Assembly: GCF_014642875.1 (NCBI RefSeq)
Contig: NZ_BMJC01000001.1
Span: forward strand, 1,531,335 to 1,595,334
DNA from: Puia dinghuensis
GTDB lineage: Bacteria > Bacteroidota > Bacteroidia > Chitinophagales > Chitinophagaceae
DNA: 64,000 nt
Direction of reading: 5' to 3'
Positions 32,988-41,121 of the stretch are shown one piece after another (positions within the stretch are counted from its first letter, which is position 1; the number at the start of each line of letters is the position of its first letter). Under the pieces are notes generated by a model. That model was given only the letters and a program-made list of their open reading frames with translations. It had not been told where the DNA came from and made no database searches. The position numbers and the translations under genes are program-made.

Positions 32988-33797
32988 TTATAAGTGTTTT
33001 GTCTGTTCTGCGCCAACCGTCTTCAGCTCATCCAGGTGATGCCGGTACCAGTTGACTCCCGCATAGCCGGCATTGATGGCATAGATGTCTGGCCGCCGTT
33101 CGAGCAGCGCGAGAATATCCCCAACTCCGAATAAGGGGTTCGAAGGATACAGCTCGTCATATACGGCACGTATAAAGGCATAATCCTCGGCATAGTCGAT
33201 CGTAAACCGATGCGTCATTGAATAATCCACACCACCCTCCATGGTTACATTACCGATGCGGAATTGCTCGGGCCGCTCCCAAATATAAGGAGTGCTGTGC
33301 TCCCGCTCCAGCGGCCGGCCGGCTTCCCGCCAGGCCCGCTCCAACGCAGAAAAGGTCATGATCTCCACATCATTCCCATCCGGATAAGTAGCCGGGTGAA
33401 GATTGCTCACAAAGTCATACTCGTCGATATGGTCCAGGTAAAAAGAGATCACCTTGTCAATAATGATGGGGTCAATCAGGGGGCAATCACTGGGAATTTT
33501 GATGACAGTCTCGGCCGGGAAACAAAGTGCGGCCTGGTAGTGCCGGTCCAGCAGGTCGAGCGCATCGCCGCGGAAGCAATCCAACCCCTCCTGCCGGCAT
33601 ACCGCCTCGATGGGATCGTCACCTGCTTCGGTAGTGGTGGCGATGATCACCCGTCCGCAAAGCCTGGCCGCCTTTACACGCTCGGCCTGGCGTACGAAGA
33701 GCGGCTTGCCCTGTAAAGGCATCAACACCTTGTCAGGCAGACGGGAAGACCCCCTCCTGGTTTGAATAATGGTAATGATCCGCTCTTTCTCGTTCAT
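32988..33797 (-). CDS. spsF: SpsF-like cytidylyltransferase
   Basis: Nucleotidyltransferase of 269 aa related to SpsF and CMP-acylneuraminate synthetases. The signature is IITIIQTRRGSSRLPDKVLM at residues 7-26 (R-x-G-S-x-R-x-P-x-K), with IKIPSDCPLIDPIIIDKVIS carrying the metal-binding Asp. It probably couples CMP to the 2-keto acid made in the operon. A C-terminal tail of about 40 residues (INAGYAGVNWYRHHLDELKT) is typical of SpsF. Its start lies 65 nt inside the end of the preceding gene in another frame; no later ATG would keep the nucleotide motif. Confidence 0.88.
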   Translation of the reverse strand: MNEKERIITIIQTRRGSSRLPDKVLMPLQGKPLFVRQAERVKAARLCGRVIIATTTEAGDDPIEAVCRQEGLDCFRGDALDLLDRHYQAALCFPAETVIKIPSDCPLIDPIIIDKVISFYLDHIDEYDFVSNLHPATYPDGNDVEIMTFSALERAWREAGRPLEREHSTPYIWERPEQFRIGNVTMEGGVDYSMTHRFTIDYAEDYAFIRAVYDELYPSNPLFGVGDILALLERRPDIYAINAGYAGVNWYRHHLDELKTVGAEQTKHL

Positions 33798-34854
33798 GTA
33801 AGCTTATTGTGTTCGTAGCCGTCCTGACTATCCGTAAAAATTCGTCTTTTGGTCCTTCAAACTCGATATAGCGACGGCAAAGATCGGCAATTCTTGCTGC
33901 CGAAGTACCGCCATTCTGAATTGGCGCTAATTTTCTCAACTGGTCGACATCAAAATAAGAGTGCACTTTCTTGCCAAGAGCGATCCCGATATAAACGACC
34001 GTGGAATACTGTGTGATCAGCTCATCGCAATTGGCAATCATCTGCTCGGTATTCCCCTCGGTATAAATGGCGGCAGAAGGTGCCCACTGCCTGATCTCTT
34101 CGATAGCCCGCTCCTTCTTTTCGTTGGGGTGAAGCTTAAAAAGCAACGGTCTTCCCGCTGCGATCCGGACACATCTCCGGATGAAGGCAGGCCGGTCTTC
34201 TTTCTCGAATGTATTATTAACCTCCCGGTTATCCGAGGTCGCCACCATCACATACCCACTATAGGGAAAATCATTGTTTAGCAGCGCAGCGGCGTTGTCA
34301 TAGTTCGGGATACCCGTAACTACTATCTTGTCCACATCGGTACCCAGCTGGCCAAACTGCTCTCTATAACCCGGCGAAGCGGCGCAATAGATATCGCAGA
34401 TATTGCCAGAACCGTTAAAAGCCGTATTCGCCGCCCAGTAACCCGGCAGCCCAAGCCGGCGGGTCCACTTACCCCACGAAGTAATAGGGTCGGTCATCCC
34501 CTCCTGCACCCAGACCGTCTTGCCCTTCCTCAACTCCTTCGTCACCAACAGGTCGGAGCATAGTACTGTAAGATCATAATTATTATGGTAAATCTCCCGG
34601 GCGTAGTCATTACGCAACCGGTGCTTCTCCAGGTAAGCATCCCCTCTGCGCCTGAACTCCCCGGCCAGAATGGTCGTATCAAGAACCCCCATACGAACTG
34701 CCGCCTTCACTACCGGATGCTTGCTGTAGATTTGAGTGAAGAAACAATCATAGTCAGCCAAATGAGAGGCTATCTGATGCATCTGGCTGGTCTGATTGGG
34801 CGATCCTATCGTAAAGAGTATCTTCTTTCTTGGCGACTTGGTATCCTTCGTCAT
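33733..34854 (-). CDS. GT-B-like polysaccharide transferase, first operon gene
   Basis: Protein of 373 aa with a two-Rossmann GT-B look. The N-terminal half starts KKILFTIGSPNQTSQMHQIA. The C-terminal half resembles CDP-glycerol glycerophosphotransferase or capsule polysaccharide enzymes: RPLLFKLHPNEKKERAIEEI, then IYTEGNTEQMIANCDELITQ and YSTVVYIGIALGKKVHSYFD. Such enzymes use CMP- or CDP-activated donors, which fits the cytidylyltransferase next door. ATG 34854 is chosen; an upstream in-frame TTG at 34887 adds 11 residues with no fold. It overlaps the next gene by 65 nt. The exact acceptor and donor are unknown. Confidence 0.8.
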   Translation of the reverse strand: MTKDTKSPRKKILFTIGSPNQTSQMHQIASHLADYDCFFTQIYSKHPVVKAAVRMGVLDTTILAGEFRRRGDAYLEKHRLRNDYAREIYHNNYDLTVLCSDLLVTKELRKGKTVWVQEGMTDPITSWGKWTRRLGLPGYWAANTAFNGSGNICDIYCAASPGYREQFGQLGTDVDKIVVTGIPNYDNAAALLNNDFPYSGYVMVATSDNREVNNTFEKEDRPAFIRRCVRIAAGRPLLFKLHPNEKKERAIEEIRQWAPSAAIYTEGNTEQMIANCDELITQYSTVVYIGIALGKKVHSYFDVDQLRKLAPIQNGGTSAARIADLCRRYIEFEGPKDEFLRIVRTATNTISLHERERADHYHYSNQEGVFPSA

Positions 34855-35014
34855 GCGGTAGCAGCTTGGTTTGCACTTCGATAACAACTTATCGGCCGTA
34901 AAGTTAATAAGCCTGCCTAATTAATCCACAAAAAACTTTCCCCCCTTTCCCAACCTGGGAAACCCGCCAGCCGGAAGACAGCCTCCGGCCGGAAGACAGA
35001 CGGAGTACAGACCC

Positions 35015-35716
35015 TTACTTATCCAGATACGGCAATATCGCCTGCTGCCATATCTTATATCCCTTCTCATTCATATGCAGCTTATCCCCCAAAAAAAGCT
35101 CATCCATCGGATGCCCCTGCGCGTTGAGCATCAGGTGGTATACATCCACAAAAGCAGCATGACTTCGCTGGGCCATGAAATTCCTGATCAGATCGTTCGC
35201 CCTTTCCATCTCCGGCATCAGCCGCTCCCTGCTCGGACTTGGCTTGATCGACACATACAGAATATCGACATCATTACCCAGATGCTTCCGGATCATCTCA
35301 TATAAGCGCTGAAATTGCTTATATACCTTCTTCCCCGAAATATTCTGGACCAGGTCATTATCCCCGCAATAGATCACCACCTGCTTCGGCCGGTAGGGAT
35401 AGATGATATCCCCCGCATAATGGATCACATCATCGAGCGTAGAACCGCCAAATCCGCGGTTGATGATCGGGTAGCCGGGAAAGTCAGCCTGTATATTGGT
35501 CCATTTGCGAAAGGACGAACTCCCTACAAAAAGTATCGCATTGGCAGGCGGATGATGAAGACTGTCTTTTCGTTTGAACTCCGCAATCTCATTCCAGAAA
35601 GGCGGTTGAACGGCCACCGCAGGCGGAGAAGCAAAGGGCGCCTGCGGCGGGGGACTTTGCGCATTTACCAAAAAAACAAATAACAAGAGACAGGCAATCA
35701 GGAGGGGTTTTTTCAT
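35015..35716 (-). CDS. SGNH/GDSL-family hydrolase, exported
   Basis: Exported esterase-like protein of 233 aa. The signal is MKKPLLIACLLLFVFLVNAQ. The SGNH blocks are all present: ILFVGSSSFRKW with the nucleophile Ser, INRGFGGSTL with Gly, VVIYCGDNDLVQN with Asn, and the final GDKLHMNEKGYKIW with Asp and His. Bacterial relatives deacetylate glycans or act as lipases; the substrate is unknown. A much longer upstream frame exists but has no signal peptide and antisense-like composition, so ATG 35716 is used. It is divergent from the MobA-like gene. Confidence 0.9.
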   Translation of the reverse strand: MKKPLLIACLLLFVFLVNAQSPPPQAPFASPPAVAVQPPFWNEIAEFKRKDSLHHPPANAILFVGSSSFRKWTNIQADFPGYPIINRGFGGSTLDDVIHYAGDIIYPYRPKQVVIYCGDNDLVQNISGKKVYKQFQRLYEMIRKHLGNDVDILYVSIKPSPSRERLMPEMERANDLIRNFMAQRSHAAFVDVYHLMLNAQGHPMDELFLGDKLHMNEKGYKIWQQAILPYLDK

Positions 35717-35771
35717 ACGTGGCTTTTCCATGGTTTCGCCAAAGCTACGATATTCCGGTATCTTTACACCC

Positions 35772-36359
35772 ATGGTCACCGCCATCCTCCTGGCCGCCGG
35801 TTCCTCCAAACGCATGGGCGCATGCAACAAGCTGCTTCTGCCCTGGCAGGGTAAGACGGTCCTATCCTCTACGACCGAACGATTACTCGCCGCCGGCATA
35901 GAAGAGATCATCCTCGTCACCGGCCATGAAGCGCCGGCAATAGAAGCCACGGTCGCCAACCTCCCCGTCTATATCATCCACAACCCGCATCACGCAACAG
36001 GAATGACCAGCTCCATCCAGGCCGGTATCCGCATCGCCCATGGCCAGGGCTATATCATCTGCCTCGCCGATATGGTCCTCATCACCCCGGCGGAATATCG
36101 TCTCCTGGCAACAGCCTTCGAAGAAAAATATTCCACCGACCCCCAATGTATCATCATCCCCGAATACCAGGGCCAAAAAGGCAACCCAGTGGTCTTTTCC
36201 GCTTCCTGGCGTGAAGCCATTCTGCAACACTCTGAGGAAGAAGGCTGTAGAACCCTCGTCCGCAGCCACCCGGAACACCACTTTTACGTCCCCATGCCCA
36301 CCGGCCACATCCTCAAAGACATCGATTTTCCCGAAGATTATCAAACTATGATCAGGTAG
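35772..36359 (+). CDS. MobA/MocA-like nucleotidyltransferase
   Basis: Cytosolic enzyme of 195 aa. The signature AILLAAGSSKRMGACNKLLL at residues 4-23 binds the nucleotide; CLADMVLITPAEY holds the metal-binding Asp; QKGNPVVFSASWREAI and DIDFPEDY are the family end motifs. MocA-type members link CTP to the molybdopterin cofactor in molybdenum hydroxylase maturation; a sugar nucleotidyltransferase is less likely. No molybdoenzyme gene is next to it, so the substrate is open. ATG 35772 begins the nucleotide motif properly. Confidence 0.88.
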   Translation: MVTAILLAAGSSKRMGACNKLLLPWQGKTVLSSTTERLLAAGIEEIILVTGHEAPAIEATVANLPVYIIHNPHHATGMTSSIQAGIRIAHGQGYIICLADMVLITPAEYRLLATAFEEKYSTDPQCIIIPEYQGQKGNPVVFSASWREAILQHSEEEGCRTLVRSHPEHHFYVPMPTGHILKDIDFPEDYQTMIR

Positions 36360-36376
36360 TTTTCCTCCAGGTTCTC

Positions 36377-36398
36377 TTCAGAATTTTTTCAGACTTTT
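36377..36398 (+). promoter_or_regulatory. Direct repeat, probable OmpR-type box
   Basis: TTCAGAATTTT is followed at once by TTCAGACTTTT: two 11-bp units differing at one base. Head-to-tail repeats with one helical turn of spacing are the usual binding pattern of OmpR/PhoB regulators. It lies 17 nt before the start of such a regulator, suggesting autoregulation of the 36416-41121 unit. Confidence 0.55.
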
Positions 36399-36415
36399 GT
36401 CCCAACCCACTTCAA

Positions 36416-37108
36416 ATGAAGGTCCTGATCATCGAAGACCAGCAGGAATTGTCGGACAGCATCATGGCCTATCTGGCCCGGGAGAACTTTGCCTGCGAGG
36501 TCGCCTATGACTTCGAGACGGCAAGAGAAAAGGTCAATAAGTACGAATATTCCTGTATCATCCTGGATATCAGCCTCCCGCTCGGCAATGGTCTCAACAT
36601 CCTCAAGGAATTGAAGGCCCGCGACAAAGCCGAAGGCGTACTCATCATCTCTGCCCGGAATTCCCTGGACGACAAATTGCACGGCCTCAACCTGGGCGCG
36701 GACGATTATCTCACCAAACCCTTCCACCTGCCCGAACTGGCGGCACGCGTCAACGCCATCATCCGCCGTATGTCCTTCGAAGGCAAGAACAAGATCGTCC
36801 AGGGCTCCCTGAGCCTCAATTTACGGGACAAAACCGTCACGGGTGCAAAAGGGCCCATACCCTTGACAAGAAAAGAATACGACCTCCTGGTCTATTTCAT
36901 GGCCAATATCAACAAGGTCGTCACAAAGGAAGCCATCGTAGAACACCTCTGGGGCGACAATATCGACATGGACGATAACTATGACTTCGTCTACGCCCAT
37001 ATCAAAAACCTCCGGAAAAAACTGATGCAGGGAGGCTGCCCCGATCATATAAAGGCGATCTACGGAATGGGTTATAAATTTACCGCAATAGAAGAAAAAA
37101 AGCGATGA
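36416..37108 (+). CDS. OmpR/PhoB-family response regulator
   Basis: Response regulator of 230 aa. The receiver has the acidic pair in LIIEDQQEL, phospho-acceptor Asp51 in CIILDISLPLGNG, and the signature Lys in DDYLTKPFHLPEL. The winged-helix effector follows from ~130 (IPLTRKEYDLLVYFMANINK, ending YGMGYKFT). It overlaps the kinase gene by 4 nt (ATGA), showing coupling. Such pairs in Bacteroidota often control metal efflux or envelope genes. The outer-membrane barrel gene following the kinase is a likely target. Confidence 0.94.
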   Translation: MKVLIIEDQQELSDSIMAYLARENFACEVAYDFETAREKVNKYEYSCIILDISLPLGNGLNILKELKARDKAEGVLIISARNSLDDKLHGLNLGADDYLTKPFHLPELAARVNAIIRRMSFEGKNKIVQGSLSLNLRDKTVTGAKGPIPLTRKEYDLLVYFMANINKVVTKEAIVEHLWGDNIDMDDNYDFVYAHIKNLRKKLMQGGCPDHIKAIYGMGYKFTAIEEKKR

Positions 37109-38358
37109 AGCTGTTCACCAAATACTACCGCATCAACCTGCCGGTCATGATGGTCATCTTTTTACTGTCCGCAGGAATGGTCTATCTGCTCATCGACGGG
37201 ATCCTTATCCGGGAGGTCGACATCGGCCTGGCCGGCGCCGAACGGGGCATCAGAACCTATTACTCCCTTCACCACCAATTCCCCCAGCAATACCCATTGG
37301 ATGACAGCAAGCTCAACTACGAGCTCACCGACAAACCCATGGACCAGAGCCTCTTCTCTCCCATCACCCTATACAGCAACGTGGAGAACAAGATGCACAA
37401 TTTCAGAAAAGTGGTCTTTACCATCACGGACGGCAACAAGATATACAAGGTCACCTACTCCAAACCGCTGCAGGGCATCCACCATCTGTCCAGGGCCATC
37501 ATTTTCGTGTCTCTTCTCACCGTGCTGACCACCATTTTCGCATCGGTCATCACCAACCGCATCCTGCTGCGCCGGTTGTGGCGGCCTTTCTATGACGCCC
37601 TTCATGCCATGCGCAACCTGCAACTGGGGGATGCCCGCAACCTGCACTTCCCCATCACGACGACCGAAGAGTTCCGTTACATGAACGAAAGCCTGGGATT
37701 GGCAGCCCGCAAAGCCGGGGAAGACTACCTGCTGTTAAAGGAATTTACCGAAAACGCCTCTCACGAACTGCAAACCCCGCTTTCGATCATCCGCTCCAAA
37801 CTGGAGGTCCTCATCCAGGACGAAGACCTCACGCCAAAACAAAGTGAGGTCGTCAGCAGCGTCTTCGCTTCGCTGAAAAAACTTTCCCGCCTCAATCAAT
37901 CCCTGCTGCTGCTGACAAAGATCGGCAACCAGCAATTCCACCACACGGAAAAGATCGATCTGAAAGAGAGAATGGAAGACCTCCTGCCACAGTTCCGTGA
38001 ACTCTGGTCGGCCAATAATATAGCGGCATCGTGGGAGCTGGAAGCCTCCAGCATCGAAGCCAGCCCCGACCTCATCGACGTCCTGCTCAACAACCTGCTC
38101 AGCAATGCAGGCAATCACAACGTCGGCGGCGGCCTCATCCGCATCCAGCTGCAACCCAACAAACTCACCATCGGCAATACCTCCCCGTCATCGGCCCTCG
38201 ACCCCAAACGCATCTTCACCCGGTTCTATAAAGGACCCTCGAATAACGGCAACAACGGGCTTGGCCTGTCCATCGTAAAAGAGATTTGTGATGCTTCCGC
38301 CATAGTCCCCGGCTACCACTACACGGCGGACGTCCATTATTTCAGCTTCGCCTGGTAA
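37105..38358 (+). CDS. Sensor histidine kinase
   Basis: Membrane kinase of 417 aa. Two membrane helices (residues ~11-32, LPVMMVIFLLSAGMVYLLID, and ~133-153) bracket a periplasmic loop of about 100 residues with no recognised sensor fold. The phospho-acceptor His is in NASHELQTPLSIIRSKLEVL near 219. The ATPase has VLLNNLLSNAGNHNVGGG (N-box), a shortened D-box region, and NNGNNGLGLSIVKEI (G2 box). It is coupled to the response regulator upstream and is followed after 24 nt by the barrel gene. Confidence 0.93.
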   Translation: MKLFTKYYRINLPVMMVIFLLSAGMVYLLIDGILIREVDIGLAGAERGIRTYYSLHHQFPQQYPLDDSKLNYELTDKPMDQSLFSPITLYSNVENKMHNFRKVVFTITDGNKIYKVTYSKPLQGIHHLSRAIIFVSLLTVLTTIFASVITNRILLRRLWRPFYDALHAMRNLQLGDARNLHFPITTTEEFRYMNESLGLAARKAGEDYLLLKEFTENASHELQTPLSIIRSKLEVLIQDEDLTPKQSEVVSSVFASLKKLSRLNQSLLLLTKIGNQQFHHTEKIDLKERMEDLLPQFRELWSANNIAASWELEASSIEASPDLIDVLLNNLLSNAGNHNVGGGLIRIQLQPNKLTIGNTSPSSALDPKRIFTRFYKGPSNNGNNGLGLSIVKEICDASAIVPGYHYTADVHYFSFAW

Positions 38359-38382
38359 AAGCGCCTATCTTTACCGACACGT

Positions 38383-41121
38383 ATGTCGCACAAGGCAGTA
38401 CTGCTCATCATCCTCACATTTGCGCGCATTTACTGCGATGCCCAGTCGCCCACCTTATCCATCCACGGGACGGTTCAGGATAGCGTCAATAAACAAACAC
38501 TGGAAGACGCGACTGTGTCACTGGTACACTTACCCGACGGTGCTGTACTGCGACAGACCCGCAGCAGAAAAAAAGGATTTGTCTTCTACGGTCTTTCCGC
38601 CGGCCATTATTCCCTCGTCACATCCTATCTCGGCTATGCAACGGATACCACTACCCTCACCCTCGGCCACACCGACAGCACGGAAAAAAGCATCCGCATC
38701 CTCCTGCACCATAGCGCAAAGGCAATGATGGAAGTCGTGGTCCGTGCCGTCATTCCCCCGGCCATCGTAAAGAACGACACCATCGCTTTCAATGCGTCCG
38801 CCTATCCTACCCGGCCAAACGCCACCGTCGAAGACCTGTTACGCAAGCTTCCGGGCATCGACATCGATAAAAACGGCAACGTCACTATGCAGGGGCAGAA
38901 AGTAGATAAGATCTACCTGGACGGCAAGGAATTCTTCCTAAACGATCCGCGTACGGCAACTCAAAACCTCCCCGCCGACATCGTCGATCAGATAGAGGCC
39001 TTCGACTCACAGACCGACAGGTCCAGACTCACGGGAATAAAAGAGAATACCGGAACGAAATCGATCAACATCCGGCTGAAAAAGAACCGGCGAACGGGCT
39101 ATTTTGGAAAGGTCTATGCCGGGACGGGGTCCGGCGGCGGGGATGGGAAAGGTGGGGTTACCAGCAGCTATTCGGCCGGCGGCACGGTCACCAACCTTGG
39201 GACCAACTGGGTCTTCGGCACCGGCAATGCCAACAATATGAACAACCAGTTCACCGGCGCCGACAACAAGACCGGACCAGGCGCCGGCGGCCTCCAGACA
39301 CTGGATAACACCCAGCTCAACTTCCGCACCAACAAGAGCAATCGCCTCGTCCTTACGCTCAATGGCGGCACCAACGGCGCCCGCACTACCCTCGATCAGT
39401 CGACCCAGCGCAAGACCCTGCTCACCGACTCCTCGCTGTATGAAAATCGCTATAGCAACCAGTCATCCCACAACCGGTCGTACAATGCCAATGCCTTTGT
39501 GGAATACAATCCCGATAGCTTCACCGTCTTTAATCTCCGCACCCTCTGGACGTCGCAGACTTCGTCGGCAAACAACCAGGATACCGTGGGCATCTCTACG
39601 GAAAAAGGCAACACTGGCTGGCTCAGCAACCAGGGCCACACCGGCAACACCAGCCAGTCCGATAACTATTTAATAAGTAATACGGTGAGTTTCCGCCGCC
39701 GCTGGCGGCTCCCGGGAAGAACGCTCTTCGCCACGGTCACCGAGGCGACAAGCCACCAGGATCAGCCTTCTTCCATCTATAATCTCGTAAATAACTTCGA
39801 CAGCACAGAAACCCTGCTGAACCGTACCCTTACCAACCAGGTTTCTTCGCAGCACGCTAATACGGACACTTATAATGCCGCCGTCTCCTATACCGAACCG
39901 CTGAAACCGGGACATCTCCTCGATCTCACCTATGGGCTCAACCGCAGCGTCAGCCATTCCGACCGGCAGTCCTATGATTTTGACAGCGCCACCCGGCGGT
40001 ACGACCTCCCAGATACGCTCACGACAAATCACTTCATCAATTACAATACCATCCACCGCTTCAGCACAGGCTACAACGCCACCGAAGGTAAGGTCCGTTA
40101 TCAATTAGGGGTCACGTTCCAACTCAGCGATCTGGTCAACCACAACCTCACCACCAGCACCTCCCTCACCCAGCGTCAGTACAACTGGTATCCCCGGGCC
40201 TCCCTGTTCTATAATCCCACAAAATCCGCCAGTTTCAGACTGTTCTATTCCGCCAATACCACCAGCCCGACGATCCAGCAGTTGCAGCCCCTGCCCGATC
40301 TCACCAATCCTTTCCTCGTAAAGATCGGCAACCCCGGTCTGCTGCAACAACTGACCCACACCCTCAATGCCACCTATGCCAATCTCAATAGCCGCACCTT
40401 CCGCAACATCCAGCTGTCACTCCAGGGCGATCTTTCCCAGCACGAGATCACCCAGGCCACGACCGTATTGTCCGGCGGCATCCAGCAACAGCAGTATGTC
40501 AATGTCAACGGTGTCTGGCACTTGTCTTCCAATCTTACGTATGGATTTCCGCTGGGCGATCAGCGCAAAGGCAACAGCAGCATCACCCTCCGTGGACATT
40601 ATGGACGGGACGTCAGCATCGTCAACGGGAGTGAGAACATAACGACCGGCCTGGGCTGGGGCAGCACCCTGAAGCTGAACTATCACCCGGCAGCAAAATT
40701 ATTCGTGGAAGGCATCGGCAGCGTGGACTATACGGGCTCCATGTATTCTATCTACCCCAACCAGAATACCCAAACGCTGGCACAGAATTATTCCTTGGAT
40801 GCTTCTTATGAACTGCCCGGCGCCCTCACCATCGCCAGCAATTACAGCCTCCAGATCACAGGCAGCCAGGGCGCCTTGCCCGGCAAACAGGTGGCCCTGT
40901 GGAACGCCAGTATTTATAAGGATTTCTTTCGCGATCGCAGCGCGCAGCTTCGTTTCTCCGCCTTCGGCATCCTCAATACGCCCAGCAACTTCAGCCAAAG
41001 CGTCGGTCTCAACTACGTCCAGACCCAACAAACCAATATCCCCGGCCGCATCTTATTATTAAGCTTTATCTACCGCTTCAAACACTTTCCCTCAGCGCCT
41101 CTACCTCATCCGCCTTCTTAA
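38383..41121 (+). CDS. Outer-membrane beta-barrel with carboxypeptidase-like domain
   Basis: Exported protein of 912 aa. After the signal (ending YCDAQ near 20) comes a carboxypeptidase-regulatory-like domain (LSIHGTVQDSVNKQTLEDAT). A plug-like region follows (VEDLLRKLPGIDIDKNGNVT, then KIYLDGKEFFLNDPR), and then a large barrel of the outer-membrane-beta-barrel type without a clear TonB box. It is likely an importer or an adhesin-like channel. It follows the two-component genes by 24 nt and is probably their output. Its last 44 nt overlap the end of the convergent aminopeptidase gene. Confidence 0.88.
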   Translation: MSHKAVLLIILTFARIYCDAQSPTLSIHGTVQDSVNKQTLEDATVSLVHLPDGAVLRQTRSRKKGFVFYGLSAGHYSLVTSYLGYATDTTTLTLGHTDSTEKSIRILLHHSAKAMMEVVVRAVIPPAIVKNDTIAFNASAYPTRPNATVEDLLRKLPGIDIDKNGNVTMQGQKVDKIYLDGKEFFLNDPRTATQNLPADIVDQIEAFDSQTDRSRLTGIKENTGTKSINIRLKKNRRTGYFGKVYAGTGSGGGDGKGGVTSSYSAGGTVTNLGTNWVFGTGNANNMNNQFTGADNKTGPGAGGLQTLDNTQLNFRTNKSNRLVLTLNGGTNGARTTLDQSTQRKTLLTDSSLYENRYSNQSSHNRSYNANAFVEYNPDSFTVFNLRTLWTSQTSSANNQDTVGISTEKGNTGWLSNQGHTGNTSQSDNYLISNTVSFRRRWRLPGRTLFATVTEATSHQDQPSSIYNLVNNFDSTETLLNRTLTNQVSSQHANTDTYNAAVSYTEPLKPGHLLDLTYGLNRSVSHSDRQSYDFDSATRRYDLPDTLTTNHFINYNTIHRFSTGYNATEGKVRYQLGVTFQLSDLVNHNLTTSTSLTQRQYNWYPRASLFYNPTKSASFRLFYSANTTSPTIQQLQPLPDLTNPFLVKIGNPGLLQQLTHTLNATYANLNSRTFRNIQLSLQGDLSQHEITQATTVLSGGIQQQQYVNVNGVWHLSSNLTYGFPLGDQRKGNSSITLRGHYGRDVSIVNGSENITTGLGWGSTLKLNYHPAAKLFVEGIGSVDYTGSMYSIYPNQNTQTLAQNYSLDASYELPGALTIASNYSLQITGSQGALPGKQVALWNASIYKDFFRDRSAQLRFSAFGILNTPSNFSQSVGLNYVQTQQTNIPGRILLLSFIYRFKHFPSAPLPHPPS

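Noticed and set aside
27611-34854. Ordinary Kdo or sialic acid operon
   Set aside because: No KdsA/KdsB, NeuC or NeuA proper; the split transketolase and class III aminotransferase do not belong to those pathways.
34984-35000. Direct repeat GCCGGAAGACAG near 34970-35000 as a mobile-element end
   Set aside because: Two short copies only, no transposase or inverted termini nearby.
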